Position numbers and translations under genes: made by a program
Assembly: GCA_051530055.1 (NCBI GenBank)
Contig: CM121341.1
Location: 3,038,001 to 3,102,000 of the forward strand
Reading direction: 5' to 3'
Length of the DNA: 64,000 bases
Source: Neoechinorhynchus agilis
Taxonomy: Eukaryota; Acanthocephala
The notes under the pieces: generated by a model
Database searches by the model: none
Told to the model about the DNA's origin: nothing
Seen by the model: the letters and a program-made list of their open reading frames with translations, nothing else
Part shown: piece by piece, positions 25,034 to 37,000 of the stretch
Position numbering within the stretch: position 1 is the first letter of the stretch
How the letters are laid out: the number at the start of each line of letters is the position of its first letter

Positions 25034-26116
25034 ATGCAATTAGATCGCCCACGTCCAACATCTTTGATGGAACAAATGTTCAATGAAGCATGTATGGTGC
25101 TGGATTCAATTAATCGTCTTACATATGAATCATATCCAATCGATTATCAATCGCTTCCCGTTCAGACAAAAGAACGAATTTGTACCCTTATCGTCAATAC
25201 ACTTGATTTTTCATCGAGGCACAAAGCATTCATGGATCTCAGTCGTCTATTAGAAGCCGTCGAAGGTTTAGCTTTGCTTATGTGGAATACGGTTGGTACA
25301 TCAGTGATGATTTCAGTTGAAATTATGAACATGGCAAGCCGTTTGACTTCCAACCAGGATCCTCCTTCCTCGGCATTTTTAGCCTACCTCCACAATCTAA
25401 TGAGAGTTATTCGTGTTTTCACTCTTCAGCCCGAGATCCAGAACGATATCGTTAATTTAGGAGTAATCGAAGCGATATGCGGACTTCTCCATCATTGCCA
25501 GGATCACTCAATTCACAACGATCTAAAAAGCATTTGTCTCGCAGTCATTGTGGCTCTTTTTAAAAACAGAAATCAGTGTGTAGTAAAGCATTTACTGGAC
25601 CAAGACACGCTTGGATGGTGTTTAAAAGAAATTCGTTCTTCGCAAAATGAATTGGATGTCGTGGCTGCATCGATGTTTGCCAGTTTGATTTTTGACGATA
25701 TCGGTCTAAATTACGTCTGCAGGACTTACGAACGGATTCGACATATAACGAACTATTTGAGCGCTTCATTTTGCAACATGGCCACAATTCCAAGACCAAA
25801 ACTTTACAGAATTATCATTCAAATCTTCCTTCGAATCTCAGACAATTCAACTGGTCGCATGGCGTTGAAATCTTGCTTGCCGGAATGTATTCGAAATGGC
25901 ACACTCGTGGAATACTTCAGCGAAGACAGTAGACTATTTCAATTGACTTCTCTATTATTGCACAATGTTCAAAAGGCTACTGAAGTGACGAATTCATCTA
26001 AAGGTTTCGCGAATATAAATCTTCATTCGTTTATAGGATTCAATGATGGAAACGCGGCAAACTACAAACCTTCTTATCCAACCCGCGCTAATCGAGATAT
26101 TTCGACCAAACAATAA
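25034..26116 (+). CDS. CNOT9 / Rcd1-like protein (divergent, intronless)
   Basis: CNOT9 is the armadillo-repeat subunit of the CCR4-NOT deadenylase that contacts CNOT1 and Trp-containing partners. The 360-codon frame is uninterrupted. Residues 82-89 (LMWNTVGT) match the family's MLWHSFGT. Later blocks FDDIGLNYVCRTYERIRHI, IIIQIFLRISDN and GRMALKSCLPECIRNGT match DDTGLAYICQTYERF, RCYLRLSDN and AREALRQCLP. It is longer than the usual ~300 aa, with an N-terminal extension and a C-terminal tail. Sequence divergence is high for a normally very conserved protein. With the absence of introns, this suggests an additional, fast-evolving copy, possibly retro-derived, rather than the main CNOT9 gene. 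Confidence 0.75.
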   Translation: MQLDRPRPTSLMEQMFNEACMVLDSINRLTYESYPIDYQSLPVQTKERICTLIVNTLDFSSRHKAFMDLSRLLEAVEGLALLMWNTVGTSVMISVEIMNMASRLTSNQDPPSSAFLAYLHNLMRVIRVFTLQPEIQNDIVNLGVIEAICGLLHHCQDHSIHNDLKSICLAVIVALFKNRNQCVVKHLLDQDTLGWCLKEIRSSQNELDVVAASMFASLIFDDIGLNYVCRTYERIRHITNYLSASFCNMATIPRPKLYRIIIQIFLRISDNSTGRMALKSCLPECIRNGTLVEYFSEDSRLFQLTSLLLHNVQKATEVTNSSKGFANINLHSFIGFNDGNAANYKPSYPTRANRDISTKQ

Positions 26117-26831
26117 AATTAGAAGGTTCAAAACATTAACGTTATGAAATTTCTAAGAGCTCTTATTATACACGATTTAAAAACATTTTAAATGGTATTT
26201 CGTCAATGGCAAATTTAAACAGCATTGGAAACAAGTGTACTGCTCATCTTATGAGCGACTTAATTGAAAAATACAAAATCAAAATAAAAGATTTATTATT
26301 GCGTTAGATCTGTATTTTCAGCAGAACGCAAAATCCTGCTGAAAGTAAAGAAGAGATACCGTTTTTTCTTGAAAAAACTACAAAAATAAGAAATCTTGAC
26401 CATAAAAACAGCATAATTATAAGATATTATTACATTTAACGCTCTATGCCGAATGTAAATCACAAAAAAAATAACGAAAATTTCTCGTCTGAAATTTTTA
26501 GGTGCCAAAGGTCATCGTGCTAATTAATTGTTCAAAAAACATTGCGGTTAAAATGTCGATATGAGAGGTGGCAATGGGTTATATAATTAGACGTTTTATA
26601 AATATTCACCCGATTTGAACAGAATAACAATTTGAACTCTCGTTTTTTAGAACTCGTGATAAACCGGATGAGGTTAAAAACGTATTTAATAAAAAATCTT
26701 TACCTGGTGAAAACATTTAAATAACGCTTCAAATTGCGTTTTAAATAAAGTCGTCATTAAAATTCGCATTTTCTATTTTTAAATTCTCAAGAAATCATCA
26801 ATTGTATTTAAAAAACACTTTGTCGCTCGCA
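26117..26831. other. Spacer between CNOT9-like gene and repeat copy 2
   Basis: AT-rich with no supported gene. Several AATAAA-like strings (about 26283) may end the CNOT9-like transcript. Confidence 0.35.
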
Positions 26832-27777
26832 ATCAAAAGCTTCATTATTAAATAATCCTTATTTTTATTTCACTAATATTTTATCACACCGGCCGAGTCA
26901 AAATAGATGATTATATTTTTTCAAATCAATTATCCGATTAAGTCCGCTATAATAAGTAGTTTCGGTGTAAATCCAACTGAACACGTAAAATTAATCTTTA
27001 AAGTTGCGATAAACAATATTTGATCTTCTTTTACGTTAAAATGACCATTTTTTCTCATGATAAAGAGAACAAACCAAATGAATAACAACCAATCGAAGAT
27101 CATAAGGCCAGGATTTGCTGTTTTTCTGTAAGTGAATAAAAGAAAAGATCTTCTCAAGAGGAGATTATATCTCCAAATCATAGGAAAAAGGCGTGGTTCG
27201 CATGTCATGTGGTCTTTTTAGAAATAATTTAAAAAATTCGCGAATTAATTATCATATTCGCAATTAATCAAAATGATTTGACAGATATTTAATTGTTTGA
27301 AGTTCTACGATCAATCGGCGCAAATCTTAAAAGTACATACAAACAAAAAATTCAAAATAAATAATGTAATTTTTATACGGCATAAAATTTGGGATATAAA
27401 GTGCTAATTTTCTTAATTCTAATTTTTCAATTAAGTCACGGAAAATAAATGGGCGTTCTACGGATAAAATGGTGATGATTAATTACTTTTAGTTTTCGAG
27501 CTACAAAAGATTTTTTTCTATTCTTGCTAATGAAAGTTGCTCATTTTAAGAGTCACAAAATCTGAAAAGCTCAACAAAAGATACTGTTATCAGATATCAA
27601 ATATTTGAAATTCTGCGCTGCAGTACCTCAATCGATTTGAGAAACTCCAATTTTCAGACCGTATTATTCAATTTACGCATATTTCCTTTTCTAGAAAAGT
27701 GATTTTAGGGCCGTAAAAATTTATTGTTTTATTTTAACCATGAATTAGTTTCCGGGAATTTTTCTTTTTACTCTTGC
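26832..27777. repeat. Dispersed ~0.95-kb repeat, copy 2
   Basis: Direct repeat of 21206-22184. It lacks the segment between GTAAAAATTTA and TTGTTTTATTTTAAC that copy 1 has. It shares the minus-strand 92-codon frame with substitutions GLLLGR to RLLLRR type and G to F. Confidence 0.88.
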
Positions 27778-28159
27778 TAATCGGAAATTAAAAAGCATCT
27801 TTCAGAAACAAAAAGTCCGAAGTCCGCTCGCCAACTATCCGCGCAAAAATGAAATCCGATTTAAAAATAAAACAACCAATGTATAAGCCAATCGCTTGAT
27901 TTTCATTCGTTCGAATATCGCCTTCTTCAATGGTTAGAAAAAGTATTAAACAATTGATAAATATCATTTTCAAATAACCGAAGATTATGATATAAAGATA
28001 ATTAATGAATATGCGGAACTTTGTATATAATTTTCAAGATTTTTTAAAATAAACTATTAAATCGCACAGTAAAAATTAACAAAAGAATAAAAAAATGCAT
28101 AAACAACAGAAGCAAGCCGCAAATCGTTAAATCCGTTCTTGGTGGTAATTACACTTTGG

Positions 28160-28400
28160 ATGAAGATTTCGTGGAGGTTTATAATCTTTGGTTTGAAGAT
28201 TCCGGTAGCGAGCAAGTATCCCTCAATGGTAGCAAACAATTAGGTTGGGACTCACCACTCCTGGTAGCGAGAATTCACAACCCTTTAATTTCAGATTCTC
28301 GTGACCTGGTGAACCGAACTCGATTGGCGGCATTGCTAAATTATCAATGTTCTACGAATCAGTGGCGATCCGAGATCACGAGCATTCCTCCTACAAAACA
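28160..28400 (+). mobile_element. RLE-type LINE fragment (post-RT region)
   Basis: The frame reads SLNGSKQLGWDSPLLVARIH, then ISDSRDLVNRTRLAALLN. This matches the LINE at 2.3-5.1 kb in its VNGLKRSVWNKPLVARAHSS and ISGSRDEVDRARLLAIS segment. Only this short piece is present. Confidence 0.6.
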
Positions 28401-28798
28401 AAAGTCTAACTAAGCAACGAGAAGGGACGCTGTATCCGTTCTTTCGACCGTTACACCAGGAAGGCAGTTGAGTGATCAAGAGCGGTGGTGTGAATGATTT
28501 TACTATCCAATATATAAAGCAGAGTTTCGAAAAAAAAACTACACTTATCATGAATTTTCTAGTTGCTGCAAGGCAAATATAAGCACTTCACAGAAAATTA
28601 TAAAGCCCGTACACAAAAATTTTAATAACGCGAGAAAGGCGTACGGTTAAATTCAACCGAGCGTTTCAAAACATTCATTGCACGTTTTTAATGTGTATTT
28701 CTTGACTTTCAAAAGCACGGGTCTAAAAAACAATTTGACGTTTAATAAAAAAAATAGGTATAAATAGCAAACTCACCTTCGTCCTCGAGTGTTCTAAA

Positions 28799-31700
28799 AT
28801 GAAACTCATTTTACTTGCCGTTTTCTTGTCGACCTTTTTCCAAGTTGTCGAAGTCACTATACATCCAACTCCCCCGGGTAAGTTTATTCAAAGCTTCAAA
28901 TGAAAATTTCTGTACAATGCCTTGAAGATGAATTTTCTTAGTTTGCATAAATTACCATAGCATTGAAATCGGTTAATTTCACCTAACCAGCTATTAACAA
29001 ATGAAATATTCGGCTAGAAAGTATTTTCATTTTATATAATAAAATATTAAATAGAACGAAATTAAATTGAAATTCTTTTAAAACGTTCCTTTTTACACAA
29101 TACTACTCATTTGGTCCTGAATTTAGGAGAAAGCAGCATTGAACCAGACGGCAATTCTTCGACAAGTTCAACACAGCCCATTGACACGGAAACTACAGGC
29201 GTCGACGAAGAAAGTAATGTTCAAATGAAAATCAATTCTGTCCAAAGCCTTGAAGATGAATTTTCTTAGTTTGCATAAATTACCATAGCATTGAAATCGG
29301 TTAATTTCACCTAACCAGCTATTAACAAATGAAATATTCGGCTAGAAAGTATTTTTCATTTTATATAATAAAATATTAAATAGAACGAAATTAAATTGAA
29401 ATTCGTTTTAAAACGTTACTTTTTACACAATACTACTCATTTGGTCCTGAATTTAGGAAAAAGCGAAATAGAAGATGAGTACGAAACAACGGTGCTTCCA
29501 GAAGTGAGCATTGACACGGAAACTACAGGCGTCGACGAAGAAAGTAATGTTCAAATGAAAATCAATTCTGTCCAAAGCCTTGAAGATGAATTTTCTTAGT
29601 TTGCATAAATTACCATAGCATTGAAATCGTTGAATTTCACCTAACCAGCTATTAACAAATGAAATATTCGGCTAGAAAGTATTTTTCATTTTATATAATA
29701 AAATATTAAATAGAACGAAAATAAATTAAAGTTCATTTCAAAGCAAATGTGCTAATTAGGGTTGCTAATCGGTAATAAATTTATTTTCTTGATTTCAACA
29801 TGAAGAAATGTTTAACGACCTTCTAAGAAGTTTTAATATCTTGCCAAATACAAATTTTAAGTTACATTTTGGTTCAGATAATAATACTCAAACGACCGAA
29901 GAGGTTACTACATCCCAAGAAAACTCCACCGATCCTTCTACGACATCATGCGGTTATCTCTGGATCAATGCAACTGCAAGTGGAGCTGGATTTACAGGTA
30001 AAAAGTCGTCGTTTAATAATGATTATTTATCCAGGCGACTCTCCTTTAATTGATGTGCCACCACTGCCACCTGTAAAAAGTAATGTTCAAATGAAAATCA
30101 ATTCTGTCCAAAGCCTTGAAGATGAATTTTCTTAGTTTGCATAAATTACCATAGCATTGAAATCGTTGAATTTCACCTAACCAGCTATTAACAAATGAAA
30201 TATTCGGCTAGAAAGTATTTTTCATTTTATATAATAAAATATTAAATAGAACGAAATTAAATTGAAATTCATTTTAAAGCAAATGTGCTAATTAGGGTTG
30301 CTAATCGGTAATAAATTTATTTTCTTGATTTCAACATGAAGAAATGTTTAACGACCTTCTAAGAAGTTTTAATATCTTGCCAAATACAAATTTTAAGTTA
30401 CATTTTGGTTCAGATAATAATACTCAAACGACCGAAGAGGTTACTACATCCCAAGAAAACTCCACCGATCCTTCTACGACATCATGCGGTTATCTCTGGA
30501 TCAAGGCAACTGCAAGTGGAGCTGGATTTACAGGTAAAAAGTCGTCGTTTAATAATGATTATTTATCCAGGCGACTCTCCTTTAATTGATGTGCCACCAC
30601 TGCCACCTGTAAAAAGTAATGTTCAAATGAAAATCAATTCTGTCCAAAGCCTTGAAGATGAATTTTCTTAGTTTGCATAAATTACCATAGCATTGAAATC
30701 GTTGAATTTCACCTAACCAGCTATTAACAAATGAAATATTCGGCTAGAAAGTATTTTTCATTTTATATAATAAAATATTAAATAGAACGAAATTAAATTG
30801 AAATTCATTTTAAAGCAAATGTGCTAATTAGGGTTGCTAATCGGTAATAAATTTATTTTCTTGATTTCAACATGAAGAAATGTTTAACGACCTTCTAAGA
30901 AGTTTTAATATCTTGCCAAATACAAATTTTAAGTTACATTTTGGTTCAGATAATAATACTCAAACGACCGAAGAGGTTACTACATCCCAAGAAAACTCCA
31001 CCGATCCTTCTACGACATCATGCGGTTATCTCTGGATCAAGGCAACTGCAAGTGGAGCTGGATTTACAGGTAAAAAGTCGTCGTTTAATAATGATTATTT
31101 ATCCAGGCGACTCTCCTTTAATTGATGTGCCACCACTGCCACCTGTAAAAAGTAATGTTCAAATGAAAATCAATTCTGTCCAAAGCCTTGAAGATGAATT
31201 TTCTTAGTTTGCATAAATTACCATAGCATTGAAATCGTTGAATTTCACCTAACCAGCTATTAACAAATGAAATATTCGGCTAGAAAGTATTTTTCATTTT
31301 ATATAATAAAATATTAAATAGAACGAAAATAAATTAAAGTTCATTTCAAAGCAAATGTGCTAATTAGGGTTGCTAATCGGTAATAAATTTATTTTCTTGA
31401 TTTCAACATGAAGAAATGTTTAACGACCTTCTAAGAAGTTTTAATATCTTGCCAAATACAAATTTTAAGTTACATTTTGGTTCAGATAATAATACTCAAA
31501 CGACCGAAGAGGTTACTACATCCCAAGAAAACTCCACCGATCCTTCTACGACATCATGCGGTTATCTCTGGATCAATGCAACTGCAAGTGGAGCTGGATT
31601 TACAGGTAAAAAGTCGTCGTTTAATAATGATTATTTATCCAGGCGACTCTCCTTTAATTGATGTGCCACCACTGCCACCTGTAAAAAGTAATGTTCAAAT

Positions 31701-32582
31701 GAAAATCAATTCTGTCCAAAGCCTTGAAGATGAATTTTCTTAGTTTGCATAAATTACCATAGCATTGAAATCGTTGAATTTCACCTAACCAGCTATTAAC
31801 AAATGAAATATTCGGCTAGAAAGTATTTTTCATTTTATATAATAAAATATTAAATAGAACGAAATTAAATTGAAATTCGTTTTAAAACGTTACTTTTTAC
31901 ACAATACTACTCATTTGGTCCTGAATTTAGGAGAAAGAGAAATAGAAGATGAGTACGAAACAACGGTGCTTCCAGAAGTGAGCATTGACACGGAAACTAC
32001 AGGCGTCGACGAAGAAAGTAATGTTCAAATGAAAATCAATTCTGTCCAAAGCCTTGAAGATGAATTTTCTTAGTTTGCATAAATTACCATAGCATTGAAA
32101 TCGTTGAATTTCACCTAACCAGCTATTAACAAATGAAATATTCGGCTAGAAAGTATTTTTCATTTTATATAATAAAATATTAAATAGAACGAAATTAAAT
32201 TGAAGTTCATTTCAAAGCAAATGTGTTAATTAGGGTTGCTGATCGGTGATAAATTTATTTTCTTGATTTCAACATGAAGAAATGTTTAACGACCTTCTAA
32301 GAAGTTTTAATATCTTGCCAAATACAAATTTTAAGTTACATTTTGGTTCAGATAATAATACTCAAACGACCAAAGAGGTTACTTCATCCCAAGAAAACTC
32401 CACCGATCCTCCTACGACATCATGCGGTTATCTCAGAATCAAGGCAACTGCAAGTGGAGCTGGATTTACAGGTAAAAACTCGTCGTTTAATAATGATTAC
32501 TTATTTAGTCGTGTATTTTGAAACAGCAAAGAGCATTTCATTTTGGATCTATGCATTGGTAACTTTATACCTTGCATTTTAA
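28799..32582 (+). CDS. Secreted Thr/Ser-rich protein with tandem exon cassettes and GPI-type C-terminus
   Basis: Exon 1 (28799-28877) encodes a signal peptide, MKLILLAVFLSTFFQVVEVT, and ends phase 1 at GTAAGT. All later exons are phase 1-1. Cassette A (29127-29213, 29457-29543 and one at about 31930-32017) encodes acidic S/T text ending TETTGVDEE. Cassette B (29878-29997 and four more) encodes NNTQTTEEVTTSQENSTDPS then SCGYLW and ASGAGFT. Cassette C (30035-30079 and three more) encodes GDSPLIDVPPLPPVK after a 37-nt intron. The order is A-A-BC-BC-BC-BC-A-B. The last exon (about 32507-32582) encodes YFETAKSISFWIYALVTLYL, a hydrophobic tail with no residues after it, as in GPI-anchor signals. 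AATAAA follows at about 32587. Potential N-glycosylation sites (NNT, NST, NAT) are present. The protein family is not recognised. It is likely a surface or secreted glycoprotein. Confidence 0.7.
29720..31860 (+). repeat. 536-bp tandem duplication of exon cassettes B+C
   Basis: Four units with start-to-start spacing of exactly 536 bp (cassette B at 29878, 30414, 30950 and 31486) are almost identical, including introns. Differences are few, for example WINATA against WIKATA. A fifth, more diverged cassette B (about 32352) lies 866 bp further on, after a third cassette A. Confidence 0.95.
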
Positions 32583-33174
32583 CGCCAATAAATTTGTTGT
32601 CTTAAGAACGAAAAAGATTTTTATTTTTTGAACCTGTTTAATTTATATACAAATGATTTCTACTCTCGTCTTTTATTTTACGACGAAATACTAATAAAAA
32701 CGGTAATTAAAAACGATACGTCTACACAAAGAACAAATGCCCGATTTTCTCGCAAACGAATTTAAGTGCAAAGGTTAAGGTTAACCATAAAAAAGTTATA
32801 ATTTTTAACATTATCTTTTTTTATTGTCCGATAATTTGCCGCGTTTACAGATTCGAAAATTGCACCGGAGAGTATTGTTCAGTGTTGCTAAACGAATATT
32901 TTTTCGTTTAATTGAGAATGCTAAATTTCAACTCTTGAACGTAAAGTAAATATTTTTGTCTCCACTAATCAGACGGCATATTTACCGCGATTTCTATCTT
33001 CCTCTCAGCAACGGCCACCTCTGGTTATATACATACAAACGCACCTGACAGACCTCTGATTGCCACAAAACTAAATTTATTCATTCCGTTTGGGTTCATA
33101 GTTTTAATCAAGAAAGTTGTGCTCATTTGTAAGTATTAAGAAAGCCATCGATAGAAAGTCCTCCGGGATAATAA
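32583..33174. other. 3' flank of cassette gene
   Basis: AT-rich. It holds a poly(A) signal just after the stop codon and no other gene or repeat that I can support. Confidence 0.4.
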
Positions 33175-33315
33175 AATTACACTTTCGGTGAGAATAATCC
33201 CGGTCATTACATAAAAACTTGCAAACAATGACTGAAGAGGAGAGGATACCTCGCGAAATATTTCGAATAAATAAAATATGTAATGACCGGGATTATTCTC
33301 ACCGAAAGTGTAATT
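33175..33315. mobile_element. Fold-back element D with perfect 37-bp arms
   Basis: AATTACACTTTCGGTGAGAA opens a 37-bp arm (33175-33211) that is exactly complementary to 33279-33315. The right half reads GACTGAAGAGG, a GAGG/CCTC hairpin, then CGCGAAATATTTCG, as in element C. A degraded relative lies at about 33470-33620 (GAGGTTACCTCATGAAATAT). Confidence 0.88.
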
Positions 33316-33807
33316 ATTAAGAAAACTACCATTTCTCAGAATATTAGCACATAACAATTGAGTTCACCATTCCTTGTCTGATTTATCAAAAGCGACTTGT
33401 GGCTCCTTTTAGCTGATTGTCTTAAAGAGAGCACTTTAAATCCATGGTTTTTGCCTTCCCGAATAAAATATATTGGATATCATCGATTTATAATCCTTCG
33501 GGATAAGTGGTTACAGAATAACTTGCGAAAAAATGACTAATAAAAAGTGAGGTTACCTCATGAAATATTTCAAATGTCTTCGCCGCCAGTATGTTCACCA
33601 AAAGTCTAATTTTAATGAAATATTTCGAAAGCCGTAAAAACGAGTTTTTATCAGCATCGCCCTTGTATGTCTCGAATTCTTATTCTATTTTTATCGAGTT
33701 CACGTTAAGCTCAAAATCTATTACTTCGCGATTGTATTAAAGATTTGGTTATCGATGATCAACAATTTTACCTGAGTTTAGTTCTAAATAGTTAACATAG
33801 AAGGTTG

Positions 33808-33918
33808 CAAAATGAAGAGCCAAGATCGACGTCGTTCTTGGCGCAAAAAATAGAGATTGCGGTGCAGCGGGGCAATGCGGCTGGCATTTTGGCCAGCGCC
33901 GATGAATGGGAGCGTTGA
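33808..33918 (+). mobile_element. RLE-type LINE C-terminal tail fragment
   Basis: The frame reads STSFLAQKIEIAVQRGNAAG and then ILASADEWER before a TGA. FLxQxIxIAVQRGNAA is the conserved end of these LINE polyproteins. It is GC-rich against AT-rich flanks. Upstream parts are absent. Confidence 0.65.
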
Positions 33919-34058
33919 TGAAACTATAAATTATGTATGTTCGAAAAAAAAGTGTTTAATGAATGGTTAGAATTAAGGAAGTAAGGTGAAAATCCCTGTG
34001 CAAATCGAAAGGGACAAATTGTGTGTGTGTGTGGCTAGTTTAAACGTTTTGAAAAATA

Positions 34059-37000
34059 TCAATTCTTATATGATCGGACAACCAAAGTGTTGGGTTTCTC
34101 GATAAAACCTATCAAATCTAGCGTTGGATGCACAGTCTTTATAAGTGACGCCTTTTCGTCCATCTCTAACTTTTTTATATCCACATTTTCAGCCAACATA
34201 ATCTCGTGATGCCCATCTTCGAAATCTAAAATTGTACACCGACCAAAGGTAGACTTAACAGCAACATCAACACTTTTCGTCATTAGAATCCATTGGCCGC
34301 TTATCCCGACCGAACGATAAAGTCCCTCATTCTTCAATGAAACGAGCAGAAAAGAGTCACAGTCGTAAATACAATCTATTGAACAGCTTTTGTTGATCGT
34401 AAATGTTTCGATTAAAGTGCATGACTTAAAGGTGTTATTTAAATCCATCCTGAAGATGTACTTTGAAATACGTCCGAAACAATTACCGGTGTATAGTATT
34501 GTCGAATTATAGTTGAACGCAAAGGAGGTCAGTCGAGTATTGTTATCATTCAGAATGTACAAAAGCTAAAAATAGTTTAGAAATTTTGGTAGAATATAAA
34601 GACTGAGTGCTAAAGACAAAATCGATGAGTATGTGGAAGTGGGGAAAATTATATATCAAAGAATCACTTTAATTGAAATATTTCGTCTAATCACATTATT
34701 GCTTGTAAGTTTTTAAATATGTAAGCTAGACAATATTTAAAAACTTACAAGCAATAATTGACTGAAGAAGTCCAATGTGATTGGATGAAATATTTCAATT
34801 AAAGTCAGTAGTGCAATTTTAAATATTTGAAGAAGAAAAAACACTTATTTTTCGTTGGTTGTTGAATTCATATATTTTAAAATTATCCATAAATTAATCT
34901 GAAGCTTCCAAGTAACATATTTACTCATCAACCAAATTAGATTTTTTAGATCTAAATTCGGAAAAAATAGCTTACATCTTTTAGAGAACATATCAGATGC
35001 ATTTATATGAACTGCATAAACGAATGTGATGAGCAATTAGTCTATTTTCTTCGTTTAAGATAACGATTATAAAGTTTCATTCTTGGTGCCCATTTAAAAA
35101 TTAAAGTTATTCGATTACATTTCTTTAGAGATGTTATGTTTGTTCAGCAGTTTCCTTGATGGCCGCGGCATTGCCGCGTTGGATCGCCGCGCTGATTCGC
35201 TGCAACAGGAAGCTGCTGGATCGCATATCGCCGGTGGCATGTTTTAGCATCCCTCCCAGTCGTGAGATTTTTCTTTAAAGATATTTAAGATAACGAACAT
35301 AAAGGCAAAATTCTGTGTGATTGCACTGCTTTTGAGCGTGCACTTAGAAGTACACGAGAATCGCGTTTAGGATTAAAATGTCGTCGAAATGGAAATAACG
35401 ATAGTAAAATACGCTAAATTGGCCTAAACTAGAAGTTTATTTTGTATAATTCAGTAGCACACTGTTTGCATTGAACGCGAATAGAAATTTTTTTATCGAA
35501 AAATTAGTCTAGTCGATTTGCTAAGAACAGTATTAATATAAAAAAGCGTTAACGTATTTCTGTAACTCCCTAAGATTAGAAAAACTTCAATTTCTTAAAC
35601 TCCTTACATATTATGGTCAAATTTGAAATTCCAAGTATGCTATAAATTTTCAAAAAGCAAAATTATGCAAGATATTTTACGCTACCAAATAACGAATACT
35701 TTTAAAAGCTTTTTAACGAGTAAACGTGTGGCATCTTTTCATGGAACGAACAAGTTTGAAAACTTAATATTTTCAGAACGAAAATACGACCAAAAAGCCT
35801 TTTCAATTTCACAAAAAGGGAAATAACTTACATTACATTTAGTTGGTAAGATATTCCAAATATTAAGATACGAATCGTTTCCTGCAGTCACAAGAATATT
35901 CTCATTTTTTGGACATAGTTTACACATTAAAATTTCAGATGGATGAGCAGCTAAGCACTGCAGATAAAATTTATTATTTGCTCTTTTTTTCCAGATTCTA
36001 AACTTTTTGTACGATCAGCCACGTTTCGAAGGGCAAGAGTGCATACCTGCAAGTTCCATCCGAACTACCTGATATGAGCTTTTCAGATGTCATAGACCAA
36101 TCGAGATCATTGACTCGATCAATGTGACCGTTTATAATGTCCGAAATTTTTTCGTCTGAATAAAGGTCGTTATCGTACTTAAATGATAAAGATTACGAGT
36201 ATCTTACGCCTGATGTCGTATATTAAAATCGATTTAAAAGAAGTCGTTTGAATGATAAGTGCCATGAGAAAGTCATGGGAGAATTTGCTCGATTGGCGCT
36301 ATTTTCCAGCTTTTTTATAGGCAAGGAAATTAGATTTTCTCAATTTATACAGCCAAACCATTCTCAATCTATTGAATAATTGATTTCTAATGAATCAAAA
36401 GTGTATAAACGGAAATTGCCATTTAGGGTGAACTTTGGGAATTTTAGAACAAATAAGAAACGAATTTATTTGGAAAGATGGTTTATTAGACAAATTCAAA
36501 AGATAGGAGAACATTCTCGCGACAGTTTGATAAAACGATGCAATAATTTTGTTTCTTAAATACGTGTAAAATTTTTTTAAATGGAAATGGTTTCCGAAGT
36601 ACGCAAATTATAAGGCCTTAACTTCAAATCCTATTTGGTAATTTCCAATAACGGTCTAGTCTGTAAAATAACCAATCAACTAATAGGTCCTGTAATTTTA
36701 TCATTTTCAACAACCAAACGTTTTTCGAAACTTCCTTCCTTAATTCCAGAAATGAATTGGTGAGTTGATATTTCATCTTCTATGCAGGTTTGCGTTAGAA
36801 CACTCTCAGTTTCGTATCGCGATCTACATTTTGGTGCAATTTTTCACTAAAATGATGCAATAATATGAGACCGACCGATAGTCCTCTGTGGCTTTACATT
36901 CCATTCGTTGTTTAGTATCATCTATGATACTACTGGCAGTTCCATAATCTATAGATCGGAATTTACAGATCAAAGACGCTCCATAAGGCTTGAGTTTTTT

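Noticed and set aside
29808..32582. Repeated 81- and 88-codon open frames in the cassette array
   Set aside because: They read through introns. The consistent phase-1 exon model with donors and acceptors explains the sequence better.
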